Source: Parafrankia sp. EUN1f
GTDB taxonomy: Bacteria; Actinomycetota; Actinomycetes; Frankiales; Frankiaceae
Reading direction: 5' to 3'
Length of the DNA: 64,000 nt
NCBI RefSeq assembly: GCF_000177675.1
Contig: NZ_ADGX01000034.1
Location: 1-64,000, forward strand
The notes beneath the pieces were generated by a model that made no database searches, was not told the DNA's origin, and worked only from the letters and a program-made list of their open reading frames with translations. Positions 1 through 8,081 of this stretch are shown here, piece after piece. The position numbers and the translations under genes were made by a program. How positions within the stretch are numbered: position 1 is the stretch's first letter; each line of letters opens with the position of its first letter.

Positions 1-1173
1 GGGCGCGGCGGGCGCGGCGGCCGCGGCGGCGAGTTCGGGCGCGCGGTCGTAGCCGGCGTCGGTGGGGACGATCTCGCCGCGCCGTCCCGTCGCCTCGCGG
101 TGCGCGAGCTCCTGGCGGACGAGCGGAATGATGTGGCGGGTGTAGTCGAGCGCGTCGTTGAAGTTGTCGTAGCCGCGGATGGAGATCAGGTCCGCGCCAA
201 GGTCGACGTAGTCCAGGATCGCCGCGGCCACCGTCTCCGGCGTGCCGACCAGGGCCGTCGAAGCGCCGCCCGCGTTCGTGGCGATCGCCGGCGCCGTCCA
301 CAGCGCCCGGTCGTGCAGGTCACCGGCGCGGGCCGCGGCCAGCAGCCGCTGTGACCCGACGTTGGGCGGCGGCTCCTTCAGGTTCTGCCGGAGCCCGGGC
401 GTCCGCGGCCGGCTGGCGGTCCGCAGCGCGTCCAGGACCCGGGCGGCCTTCTCCCAGGCCAGCTCCTCGGTGGCGGCGATGATCGGCCGGAAGGTCACCC
501 AGATCCGCGGGCGGTCGGTGCGCCCAGCGAGGCGCGCCTGTTCGCCGACCGCGTCGATCTGCTCCTTCGTCTCCCGCAACGGTTCGCCCCACAGGCCGAA
601 GATGTCGCCCAGCGCGCCACCGACCCGGTACGCCTCCGCGGACGAGCCACCGACGGACACAGGAATCGTCCCGTTCGTCGGGCGGACCGCCGAGACGAAA
701 TCCTCGAACGAGTAATAGGTGCCGGCGTGGTCGAACGGCGTCGTCGAGCTCCAGGCCTTGCGCAGGATCTCGATGTACTCGGCCTGCCGGAGGTAACGCT
801 CGCTCTTGCTCAGCCGGTCACCCTCGCGGGCCTGCTCCTGGTCGCTTCCGCCGGCGATGAAGTGCACCACCACCCGGCCGCCGCTGAGCTGGTCGATCGT
901 CGCCAGCTGCTTGGCGGCGACGGTCGGGTACATGGTGTTCGGCCGCAGCGCGATGATCGGCTTGATGTGCTCGGTGAACTGGGTGAGCGCCGCCGCCACC
1001 GTGAAGGGGTCGTGGCCTGCCGAGTGGTAAGGAACCAGCGTGTAGTCGAAACCACCCTCGTCGAGCAGCCTGGCGTACCGCTTCAGATAGGACGGGTCCA
1101 GCCCGCTCAACCGAAGCTGGTTCAGCTCGTTGGACGGATTGACGTTGATGGCGCTGATGAACTCGACGGTCAC
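1..1173 (-). CDS. LLM-class FMN-dependent monooxygenase (SsuD-like), 3' end outside window
   Basis: The product is a luciferase-like TIM-barrel flavin monooxygenase of the alkanesulfonate/dimethylsulfone type. Such enzymes use reduced FMN from a separate reductase to oxidise small sulfonates, sulfones or similar compounds. The window holds 391 codons from the GTG start, with no stop before the left edge, so the C-terminus is missing. Family features are FISAINVNPS at the N-terminus, RPNTMYPTVAAKQLATIDQLSGGR near residue 80-100 (seen in parts) and the substrate/FMN loop near HFIAGGSDQEQ. The GTG at 1173 was chosen because GGAGG lies about seven bases upstream. The upstream side is a long gene-poor spacer, so this is probably the first gene of a transcript leaving the window. 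The exact substrate cannot be told. Confidence 0.9.
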   Translation of the reverse strand, partial: MTVEFISAINVNPSNELNQLRLSGLDPSYLKRYARLLDEGGFDYTLVPYHSAGHDPFTVAAALTQFTEHIKPIIALRPNTMYPTVAAKQLATIDQLSGGRVVVHFIAGGSDQEQAREGDRLSKSERYLRQAEYIEILRKAWSSTTPFDHAGTYYSFEDFVSAVRPTNGTIPVSVGGSSAEAYRVGGALGDIFGLWGEPLRETKEQIDAVGEQARLAGRTDRPRIWVTFRPIIAATEELAWEKAARVLDALRTASRPRTPGLRQNLKEPPPNVGSQRLLAAARAGDLHDRALWTAPAIATNAGGASTALVGTPETVAAAILDYVDLGADLISIRGYDNFNDALDYTRHIIPLVRQELAHREATGRRGEIVPTDAGYDRAPELAAAAAAPAAP

Positions 1174-1895
1174 GAAATACCTCCGCGAGGCGGGACAGGC
1201 GTCCACGCCTGGACTGACTGCCAGAAGCGAGGGCTGAGGGCGCAGGGTTGAGGGCGCAGGGCTTAGGGCTGAGGGGGAGACGGGCTGGCGAAGAAACGAC
1301 CGGAAGTCGGACACGCTTGGACGCGGGCAGGCACCGGCCTGGCTTCGGCCGCGAGGCAGCCCGATCGGCTCCCGGGGCGCACCGGCCTGCCTGACTCACG
1401 CGGCTTTCGCGGCCTGGGCCCGCGTCCGGACCCTCGGCCTCGGCCCGTCAGCGGCGAATCGCCGGGTGCACTCCAGCGATGGCGGCGGACGAGCGATGGT
1501 GGCGGGCGAGATAGTGGCGGACGAGGTCGATGCGTTCGGTGTGCGCGGCATCGGCGGCCGGCCCGCCTGGCCGCTCAGCGGGGACGACAGCAGGCCGAGG
1601 TGAGAATTCCGAAGTCGACGAACCGCCGCCGGGTCAGCACCCGCCCGGCAACCGCCGGACCTGTCGGACGATGGACGGCAGCACACGCACGACGCGTCCT
1701 GTGCGTTTCCCCTCCAGAGCTCCCCACCATGTCCACCAGAATGGTGGGAATTATCTGCGGTGTCGAGATCGGATTGCTGATCACACCGATAAGGAATCGT
1801 GATAGATCGTTTCACGGGGAGCTCGACTCCCGTCGCCGGCGGCACTCGCCGGTCTCACCGCCCGCGAGCCCAAACGTCAGCGAACCCAACCGCCT

Positions 1896-1965
1896 GCGGG
1901 CCTCGCCACCCGCGGGCCTGCCACCCGCGGGCCTCGCCACCCGCGGGCCTCGCCACCCGCGGGCC
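1896..1965. repeat. 16-bp tandem repeat, four copies plus a partial fifth
   Basis: The unit gcgggcctcgccaccc is repeated head to tail. The second copy lacks one base, and a seven-base partial copy ends the array. The copies are contiguous without spacers, so this is a minisatellite rather than a CRISPR array. The one-base-short unit argues against it being a translated repeat. Confidence 0.85.
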
Positions 1966-2327
1966 ACACTGCCAACCGACCCCACCGCCCGCCGACCAAC
2001 CCCAACACCATCCAGCCCCACCCCCCAGCCCCTGGCGGTACGCCTCAGTAGTTCCTCTTCCACATCTGGTCACGGTGCGTGATGTCGGGTGGCCGCTGGT
2101 AGGACCTCGGGGGCGGTTTCCGGCTGTGGAGCGAGATGACAGTCGAGGTTGCGGGTGTGATCGACTTCGGCGTCGTGGCGCCACGGACAGACAGGGGGTC
2201 CCCTGGGCACCGCAAAAGCCGAGGGTGTCGGACGCCGGGGGTGCCCGCGGCCCGGTTGGAGCTGGTCGCGGTGAAGAGTTGAGAATTTTGGTCGTTCGCG
2301 AGCGCGTAGCGAAGTCTCAAGCCTCGG

Positions 2328-2387
2328 GCTGCGGCGGCTGCTGCTGCTGCGGCGGCGGCGGCGGCTGCTGCTGCTGCTGCTGCTGCC
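2328..2387. repeat. GCTG/CGG trinucleotide run
   Basis: About 60 bases of almost pure CTG and CGG triplets in alternating blocks. It lies immediately before a perfect inverted repeat. On the minus strand it would encode polyalanine, but the frame shows no gene character around it. Confidence 0.85.
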
Positions 2388-2389
2388 AG

Positions 2390-2441
2390 GCAAGTGTTGA
2401 GGATCGTGGTCGTTCTCGCGACCACGATCCTCAACACTTGC
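2390..2441. repeat. 52-bp perfect inverted repeat (23-bp arms, 6-base loop)
   Basis: The left arm begins gcaagtgttgaggatcg and the right arm is its exact complement; the loop is ttctcg. It has no T-run and sits far from any gene end, so a terminator role is doubtful. A diverged version of the left arm (gttgagaattttggtcgttcgcg) lies about 115 bases upstream near 2277-2299. That suggests a dispersed palindromic element or the relic of one. Confidence 0.85.
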
Positions 2442-2630
2442 GGATTGCCAAGTGACTCGTCGCCCCTTTTGTCCCTTTGAGGGGAATTGCTCGCGCTGCG
2501 CGACGGCGCGGGATCCCCGGTGGGTGGCCCTGTGGCGAGCGACACGGACCACCAGCCAATATCGGCGGCCCCGGATCCACCGCTGCTCGGGACTTTGCTG
2601 CACGCTCTCCCGCAGGCAAAATCCCCAGAG

Positions 2631-3143
2631 TTATCGCCGGCAGTTGATGTTGACGGCCGTCGTGGTGAGCTTGCGCGCGTCGTCGGCAACGCCGATGACA
2701 TCGACCTCGACGATGCTGCGCCATCCGGTCAGACCGGTGGTGATGCAGCCGGCACGCTTGTTCGCCCGCCGGTAGGTACCGGAGGCGAGCGTGGCGCTGA
2801 CGGGGCCACCCACGTTCCGCCATTTTCCGTCGCTGTAGAACTCCTGCAGCTGGATTGTGACGACCGCCCTGGTGGCCTTGCAGCTCCGGTTGACCCACCA
2901 GCCGTGCCCGGAGGCCTCACCGGCGGTGACATGGACCCAGTCACCGCGCGTTTCGAAAAGGCAGATAATGGAGCGGCCGCCGTCAACAATCGTTGATTCG
3001 TTCACGATGTCGGTGCCGCCACCGCCGGTCGGCGCGGGCGCGGGGGCGGCAGCAGCCGCGTTCGCCGCCGCCGGCGATGTTCCGAGCAACACAACCACGG
3101 CCACTGCCGCCAGGATCGACAGGTTACGGAAAAAGTGTTTCAA
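2631..3143 (-). CDS. small secreted protein, unknown function
   Basis: 170 residues. The N-terminus is a typical Sec signal peptide: a basic start MKHFFRN, then a hydrophobic stretch LSILAAVAVVVLLG, then an Ala-rich cleavage region (probably after AANA near residue 29-31). An Ala/Pro/Gly linker follows, then a mature domain of about 125 residues with four Cys (CLF, SCK, GCI, NCRR), probably two disulfides. I do not recognise a family. The AT-richer 246-bp region upstream probably holds its promoter. It stands alone, with no operon partner. It is likely an exported structural or inhibitor-like protein, but that is inference only. Confidence 0.75.
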   Translation of the reverse strand: MKHFFRNLSILAAVAVVVLLGTSPAAANAAAAAPAPAPTGGGGTDIVNESTIVDGGRSIICLFETRGDWVHVTAGEASGHGWWVNRSCKATRAVVTIQLQEFYSDGKWRNVGGPVSATLASGTYRRANKRAGCITTGLTGWRSIVEVDVIGVADDARKLTTTAVNINCRR

Positions 3144-3389
3144 GATCTACCTCTTCCCAGACCCGCCCAGACGGCGCGGCCGCCATTTTTCATCGGACAC
3201 AGGAACATAATTCAAATTCCGCGGCGAATTTTCGATGTCGGCATCATTTCGCGAGAGCTCTACGATAGTCAAGCGGGCAAATTCAGTGCACGGACTACGA
3301 ATCGAGTAGACCGAATTCGCCGCGACGACTTTCCGTGCCACGCCAGGAAAATTCCGTCGAACGCCAGGTGAACGGACGAGAGCACCGCG

Positions 3390-3833
3390 GTGAGACCCGC
3401 CACCGGGTATCAGCAGACCAAATGGTCTAGAGTCGACACGGTGAACGCGACGGTGATAGGCCTGGGAGCCTGGTGCGACTACGTACCCGAAAGCGATCCC
3501 CGGGTCCTACGCTTCCAGGTCGAGGAGTTCGCGGTCCTTTCCGACGGGCGCCGCCTGACGTTGACCGCGGACCGAGGCTGGAGCAGCTCGCTCGTGGGCA
3601 GCCCCACCACTGACGACGCGTGGAGTTTTCTGACCCTCGCGGAGGTCACGGAGACGGTGCTCGTCGTGGTCGGGCCGGACGAGGGCGACCAGACGACCGA
3701 CGCGCACCCTTGGGCCTTGCTGGCGGAGCGCCTACGTGCTCAGGATGTCGACACGACCCCGGGGGCTCTTCGGGACCTTCCGTATGAGGTCGTCCTCAGC
3801 GAGCGTCTCCAGGCCAGGATTTCGAGCACCTGA
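3390..3833 (+). CDS. hypothetical protein
   Basis: 147 residues from GTG 3390; a GTG at 3441 would give a 130-residue form starting VNATVIGLGAWCDYVPES and is equally plausible. Neither start has a clear Shine-Dalgarno site. The sequence has balanced composition with alternating strands and helices (VEEFAVLSDGRRLTLTADRGWS, ETVLVVVGPDEGD) and looks like a real small globular cytoplasmic protein. I recognise no family. It is followed within 60 bases by the convergent end of the minus-strand operon. Confidence 0.6.
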   Translation: MRPATGYQQTKWSRVDTVNATVIGLGAWCDYVPESDPRVLRFQVEEFAVLSDGRRLTLTADRGWSSSLVGSPTTDDAWSFLTLAEVTETVLVVVGPDEGDQTTDAHPWALLAERLRAQDVDTTPGALRDLPYEVVLSERLQARISST

Positions 3834-3893
3834 CGAACCTCCTCCCCCACGTGAGCGCAGGGTCGGGGCCTTGGCCGGAAACCAGGTACACCC

Positions 3894-5066
3894 CTACTGG
3901 CCGAGTAGTCGGCGGCCCGCCGCCGACAGCGCGGTGTCCTCCTGCGGCGGATGAACCCGCACGCACAGGACGTCCCGCAGGAGCCGCTCGAACGGGAGAT
4001 GCCTGGTCAGGCCCGGGTTCCCCAGCACAGCGACCGCGGTCTCGACCGCGGCGATCGCCGACCGCGCGATCTGGACCTTCACCAACGGCAGCTGCGGCAG
4101 GTGGGCTGTCTCGCCGGCCTCGGCCCGCAGCTGCACCCCGAACAGCAGCGTCTCGGCCTGCGCGATCTGTGCGTCGATCTCGCCGGCCGCCGTCTGGATC
4201 CGCTCGGTCGTCGCGATCGGACGCCCGAGCGCGGCCGGCACCCGCTCCCGCGCGAACCGCACGAACGCACTGCGGGCGGCCCGCGCCACCCCGACGTAGA
4301 TCGCCGAATAGGCGAAGTTCCCCAGCGTGGTCGTCGTCGACGGATCCCGGTAGACACCGTCGGGCCCGCGCGGGATCTCGACGAACGCGTCGGCCGGCAG
4401 CCGGACGTCGACGTACTCCACATCGTGGGTGTTCGACGCCCGCAGGCCCAGATGGTCCCAGCTGTCACTCCAGCTGATGCCGGGCAGCTCCGCCGGGACG
4501 ATCACCTGACCGACCCGAGGCCGCCGCGGGTCACCGCCGGGTTCGTCCGCCACCGCCCACACCACGTGGTACGCCAGCGCCGCCCCACCGGTGGCGTACG
4601 TCTTGCGGCCGTTGAGCACCCAGCCACCGTCGGGGTGGCGGCTCGCCGTGGTCCTCGGCAGACCGCCGCGGGACGGTGACCCCAGCTCCGGCTCCGAACG
4701 GACGGCATTGGCCAACGCCGGGCCCTGGACGCTGCGCCACAGCAGGTCGGCGTAGGAGGCCACCGGCCAGCTGTCGGCCGCCGCCTGCCGCTGATGGACG
4801 ATGAGGTTGTTGGCTGCGAGCAGCCCGACGGAGGCGTCCCCCTCCCCGAGCGCGACCAGGATGCGCACGGTCTCCAGGGGCCCGAGGCCCGGCCCGCCGT
4901 AGCGTGCGGCAACGGTCCCCGTCAGCAGTCCGGCCTGATGCGCCACCTCCAACCCGCGTACCGGAATCGCCCCCGTGCGGTCGTACTCCGCAGCGCAACC
5001 GGCGATCTGGGCCGTCACAGCCGCCAACGCCTCCGGCGAGAGATCGGGCACGACCAGGTCAGGCAC
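3894..5066 (-). CDS. acyl-CoA-dehydrogenase-fold flavoprotein, last gene of the STM4011-4015 operon
   Basis: 390 residues with the acyl-CoA dehydrogenase fold: an N-terminal helical domain (GLLTGTVAARYGGPGLG), a central beta domain (GGWVLNGRKTYATGGA; SWDHLGLRASNTHDVEYVDVRLP) and a C-terminal helical domain. True dehydrogenases carry a catalytic Glu in an EGT motif after an ERxxRD-like segment. Here the segment reads FERLLRDVLCVRVHPPQED, so that Glu is absent. The HPP-x-D ending is typical of the DszC/SfnB-like flavin monooxygenase branch. An oxygenase or non-dehydrogenase role is therefore more likely than fatty-acid oxidation. GTG 5066 begins two bases after the stop of the STM4011-like gene, which points to translational coupling and membership of the operon. 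Its link to the five-gene system is inferred from position only. Confidence 0.85.
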   Translation of the reverse strand: MPDLVVPDLSPEALAAVTAQIAGCAAEYDRTGAIPVRGLEVAHQAGLLTGTVAARYGGPGLGPLETVRILVALGEGDASVGLLAANNLIVHQRQAAADSWPVASYADLLWRSVQGPALANAVRSEPELGSPSRGGLPRTTASRHPDGGWVLNGRKTYATGGAALAYHVVWAVADEPGGDPRRPRVGQVIVPAELPGISWSDSWDHLGLRASNTHDVEYVDVRLPADAFVEIPRGPDGVYRDPSTTTTLGNFAYSAIYVGVARAARSAFVRFARERVPAALGRPIATTERIQTAAGEIDAQIAQAETLLFGVQLRAEAGETAHLPQLPLVKVQIARSAIAAVETAVAVLGNPGLTRHLPFERLLRDVLCVRVHPPQEDTALSAAGRRLLGQ

Positions 5067-5068
5067 CT

Positions 5069-5929
5069 CTACATCATGGTGCCCTGAGGCCAGAGGGTGG
5101 GGATGCGTTCCAGGACTCCGCCGGCGAAGGTGCGGTACAGATCGAGCGTCTCCAGGTGGACGTAACCGATGTGGCAGTCGCAGACGTCCAGAGGGCACGT
5201 CCGGGATCGCAGCGCTGGGCGGAACGAGCCGTCGTACAGGTTCCCCAGCACGGTCGGGACGAAGTGGCAGCGCCGGACCGTGCCGGCGCCGTCCACGGAC
5301 ACGACGGTCTCGCCGGTGCGGCAGGGCAGGCCGCGGCTGGGATGCGCGGTGCGGCTGTAGGCGAACAGCGGGTCGATCCGCGTCCAGTGGGCGGCCTCGG
5401 TGTCGGTGTAGGTGTGGCCGCTGGCCGCGTTCACCCACAGGTACACATGCCGGGGCAGATCCGCGCGCAGGCTGCGCGCGGCGTCCAGGTGCTCGGGCTG
5501 CCCCACGATGCCAGCACTGAAACGCACCCCGCGCGCGGCCAGGTCGAGGCACCGGCCGACGAAACGTTCGTATGGCACCTGGCTCGGGTGGTAGGTGCCC
5601 CACAGCGCGAGCCGGGACAGATCAGCTTCGCTCGTCCAGTCGACGCGGTGGCTGAGGTTGGTCTGGATCGCGACGCGCTCGACATGCGGGAGGTGGCTGA
5701 GCTCCACCAGCGCCCGCCGGTACCAGGAGCGGGTGAGGCCCTCACCCCACGGCGTGAACAGCACCGAGACGCCGTGTTTCTGCTCCCGGACCCAGCGGGT
5801 GAAACGCTCCAGCGCCGCCCGGTCCGCCCGCAGCTGCGCCGCGGTGTCGCGGCGCTTCGCGAACGGGCAGTAGGAGCAGTCGTAGTCGCAGCTGGCCAGC
5901 GGCCCGCGGTAGAGGATCGTCAGATTCAT
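5069..5929 (-). CDS. STM4011 family radical SAM protein
   Basis: 286 residues. The radical SAM signature CxxxCxxC is present as C14-D-Y-D-C18-S-Y-C21, ligating the [4Fe-4S] cluster that cleaves S-adenosylmethionine. The C-terminal third has further cysteines (GLPC, RRC and the cluster TCPLDVCDC), consistent with an auxiliary SPASM-like iron-sulfur site. Other family-like parts are LFTPWGEG, IQTNLS and LWGTYHPSQVP. It matches what is annotated as the STM4011 family, after the Salmonella locus. The ATG overlaps the STM4012-like stop by one base (TGATG). The substrate is unknown. Together with the neighbouring radical SAM, ATP-grasp and hydrolase genes, it suggests modification of a peptide, protein or small molecule. 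Confidence 0.93.
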   Translation of the reverse strand: MNLTILYRGPLASCDYDCSYCPFAKRRDTAAQLRADRAALERFTRWVREQKHGVSVLFTPWGEGLTRSWYRRALVELSHLPHVERVAIQTNLSHRVDWTSEADLSRLALWGTYHPSQVPYERFVGRCLDLAARGVRFSAGIVGQPEHLDAARSLRADLPRHVYLWVNAASGHTYTDTEAAHWTRIDPLFAYSRTAHPSRGLPCRTGETVVSVDGAGTVRRCHFVPTVLGNLYDGSFRPALRSRTCPLDVCDCHIGYVHLETLDLYRTFAGGVLERIPTLWPQGTMM

Positions 5930-7245
5930 CAGCGTGGGGTGTAGCTGGCCATCAGGGTCTGGACCCGGGGTGAGAAGAGCGCCGGGCCCAGGGCGTCGGA
6001 GTGGGCGAGGCCTTCGGGGGTCAGCCGGAGGGTGGTCGGGGTCTGCTCCAACCAGCCGCGGTCGGCGAAGGCGGTGAGGTCGACGTCCGCCGTGCCGTCG
6101 GTGTGGAAACGCTCCCGGTAGGCGATGCGGTCCAGGCCCTCGGCCTGCAGCAACGACTGGATCAGATGGCGCCGGCGGCGCTCGTCGCCGGTGAGGGTGA
6201 AACCGACCCGGGCAGTGGTGAAGTCCGCCTCGTGCAGGTAGTCGTCCAGGATCGCGCGCACCTGCCGGGTGCCCACCGCGTATTCGAACGAGTAGTGCAG
6301 ATCCGAGGTGTAGGAGCGGGCTCCGCAGCCCAGGCCGACCATACCGTCGGTCTGGCAGCAGTACTCCGGCCCCGACGCACGGCCCGGCGCGGGCTGCTGA
6401 CCGGGTGGGCGGCGGAACATCCGCATGGAGACCTGCTCGTAGCCGTGGGCCAGCAGGTGGTCGCGGCCGAGGCCGTACAGCCGGGTGCGCTGGTCGTCCC
6501 AGTCGGTCTCGCGCCGGGCCAGGCCGGTCAGGGGACGGATGTACAGGGGGTACAGGTAGAGCTCCTCCGGGCGCCAGGCCAGTGCCGCGTCCAGGGAATG
6601 CAGCCAGGTGGTCGCGGTCTGGCCGTCGATTCCGTAGATGAGATCGATGTTCAGCGTGGGGAAACCGGCTCGGCGGATGCGTTCCAGGGCTGCCTCGACC
6701 TCGGCCCGCCGCTGGGGTCTCCCGGCCGCGCGGGCCTCGACGTCCAGGAAGCTCTGCACGCCGATCGAGATGCGGGTGGTGCCGCGTTCACGCAGCACGG
6801 TGAGACGGTCGGCGGTCGCGGTGGCCGGCGAGGTCTCCACCCCGAACGGGATGCCGCCCAGCGGTGCGAGGCGGGCGCTGATGTCGCAGAGCCGTTCCAG
6901 CTCGGGGGCGGTCAGGTAGGTGGGTGTGCCGCCGCCGAAGGCCACCGTGGCGAACGCGGCGTCGCCCAGTGCGCCGGTGACCGCCACGGCCTGGCGTTCG
7001 AGCGCGTCCAGGTAGGCGCCTGTGAACTCCTCGGATGCTCCCGTGCGGGTGAACAGGTTGCAGAAGCCGCAGCGCATCTCGCACAGCGGGACGTGCAGGT
7101 AGAGGAACAGCGCGGACCGGTCCTGCGCGGCCCACACGTCCCGCAGCGCGGGGCGCGGCGACAGCGGCCGGTAGGCCGTCTTGTGCGGGTACGCGTAGAC
7201 GTACTGCTGGTATGGGCCGGTGTACTGCTGGTGTGGGCCTGTCAT
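5929..7245 (-). CDS. STM4012 family radical SAM protein (HemN/HemW-like)
   Basis: 438 residues from ATG 7245, which overlaps the preceding stop as ATGA. The radical SAM motif is C55-E-M-R-C59-G-F-C62 after LYLHVPL, the HemN/HemW-style context. FGGGTPTYLT, FGVETSPATA, ISIGVQSF and LNIDLIYGIDGQT follow as in coproporphyrinogen oxidase-like enzymes, then a C-terminal winged-helix-like HemN domain. The Tyr/Gln-rich N-terminal tail (HQQYTGPYQQYVYAYP) is unusual. The family is annotated separately from true HemN/HemW and occurs with STM4011, 4013, 4014 and 4015. The reaction is unknown. A haem role should not be assumed. Confidence 0.93.
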   Translation of the reverse strand: MTGPHQQYTGPYQQYVYAYPHKTAYRPLSPRPALRDVWAAQDRSALFLYLHVPLCEMRCGFCNLFTRTGASEEFTGAYLDALERQAVAVTGALGDAAFATVAFGGGTPTYLTAPELERLCDISARLAPLGGIPFGVETSPATATADRLTVLRERGTTRISIGVQSFLDVEARAAGRPQRRAEVEAALERIRRAGFPTLNIDLIYGIDGQTATTWLHSLDAALAWRPEELYLYPLYIRPLTGLARRETDWDDQRTRLYGLGRDHLLAHGYEQVSMRMFRRPPGQQPAPGRASGPEYCCQTDGMVGLGCGARSYTSDLHYSFEYAVGTRQVRAILDDYLHEADFTTARVGFTLTGDERRRRHLIQSLLQAEGLDRIAYRERFHTDGTADVDLTAFADRGWLEQTPTTLRLTPEGLAHSDALGPALFSPRVQTLMASYTPR

Positions 7246-8060
7246 GCCAGCACGAACTCCCCGTATGGGACGGTCCAGACGACCTCGTGGCCGAGGCGGT
7301 GGCCGTTGTAGCCGTCCTCGCCGTACGCGGTCCCGTGGTCCGAGCAGACGATCACGAAGCATGGGCGGCGCATCAGCGCGAACAGGCGGCCGAGCTGCCG
7401 GTCGACGTGGCGCAGCGCCGCGGCGTGGGAGTCGCGCGAGTCACCGTGGTTGCGGGTGGCATCGTGGTCGCGGGTGGCACCTGCCAGGTAGAACCAGTTT
7501 GGCTGGTGCAGCGCGGCCACGTTGAGCAGAAGGAACAGCCGCCGGTCGGGCGGGAGGCGCCGCATCACCTCGCCGACCCGGTCGATCTGGTGGGTGAGGG
7601 AGTCGGGGTCGGTCACGCCGAACCGGGGCTCCCAGTGGCTTTCGGTGAACAGGCCCGGCAGAACCGAGCCGAGCGGGCTGAGCTTGTTGAAGAAGCCCAC
7701 ACCGCCTACACAGACCGTGTGATAGCCGATCTTCGCCAGGCCAGCCGGGAGGTCGGGGGCGTCGAACGCCCAGGTGCCGGGTACGGTGGTCTCGCTGCCG
7801 GGGAACTGCCCCGCGAACAGGCGCGGGTGTGGGCCGGGCAGCGCCGGGGTCGGCAGGAAACCGGCGAGCATGGCGGCGTGTGCCGCGTAGGTGAAGCTGC
7901 CCGGAGTGTGGCGGCGTTCCCAGCGGCCGCCGGGCAGCAGGCTGCGGAGGGTGGGTGTCTGCCCGGAGGCGGCGAGTTCGACCGCGACGTCGTAGCGCAG
8001 GGTGTCGAGCGTGATCAGCAGTAGATCATGGGTGCCGATGATCTCGTTCATGTCACGCAT
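7242..8060 (-). CDS. STM4013/SEN3800 family sulfatase-fold hydrolase
   Basis: 272 residues of the alkaline-phosphatase/sulfatase superfamily. Metal-site residues are recognisable at D19 (LLLITLDTLRYD), the nucleophile region TPGSFTYAAHAAMLAGFLP (residues 52-70, Thr or Ser rather than the Cys of formylglycine sulfatases), S-D-H-G at 240-243 and H254/H258. No signal peptide is present, so it acts in the cytoplasm, unlike most sulfatases. It matches the STM4013/SEN3800 hydrolase family. ATG 8060 lies 21 bases after the STM4014-like stop; an ATG at 8051 is an alternative. Its stop overlaps the start of the STM4012-like gene, showing tight coupling. A phospho- or sulfo-ester or phosphonate target is possible but not shown. 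Confidence 0.9.
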   Translation of the reverse strand: MRDMNEIIGTHDLLLITLDTLRYDVAVELAASGQTPTLRSLLPGGRWERRHTPGSFTYAAHAAMLAGFLPTPALPGPHPRLFAGQFPGSETTVPGTWAFDAPDLPAGLAKIGYHTVCVGGVGFFNKLSPLGSVLPGLFTESHWEPRFGVTDPDSLTHQIDRVGEVMRRLPPDRRLFLLLNVAALHQPNWFYLAGATRDHDATRNHGDSRDSHAAALRHVDRQLGRLFALMRRPCFVIVCSDHGTAYGEDGYNGHRLGHEVVWTVPYGEFVLA

Positions 8061-8081
8061 ACCGGCGTCGCCCCCGGCTGC

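Larger units (their letters stand above)
1174..2630. other. gene-poor spacer of about 1.46 kb rich in repeats
   Basis: No open frame here has convincing coding character. The frames that exist are low-complexity Arg/Pro/Ala shadows. It holds short imperfect direct repeats of the type gagggcgcaggg near 1230-1275, a small hairpin with arms ccaccat/atggtgg (about 1724-1747), a 16-bp tandem repeat, a CTG/CGG run and a long perfect inverted repeat (each listed separately). The part nearest 1173 should contain the promoter of the flavin monooxygenase. Confidence 0.6.

Noticed and set aside
1396-1845. Open frame of about 149 codons on the minus strand in the left spacer
   Set aside because: Composition is that of a GC-rich shadow frame (Arg, Pro, Ser); no ribosome site, no domain, and repeats interrupt the region.
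1896-1965. CRISPR-like array
   Set aside because: Repeats are contiguous with no spacers and one unit is short by a base; it is a simple tandem repeat.
2045-2701. Minus-strand frame with a long polyalanine stretch
   Set aside because: The polyalanine is the CTG/CGG run read as codons; both flanks lack protein character, and the frame runs into the true secreted-protein gene.
5929-7245. Assignment as HemN/HemW (haem biosynthesis)
   Set aside because: Motifs are HemN-like, but the fixed neighbourhood with STM4011, 4013, 4014 and 4015 identifies a different family; no haem genes are near.
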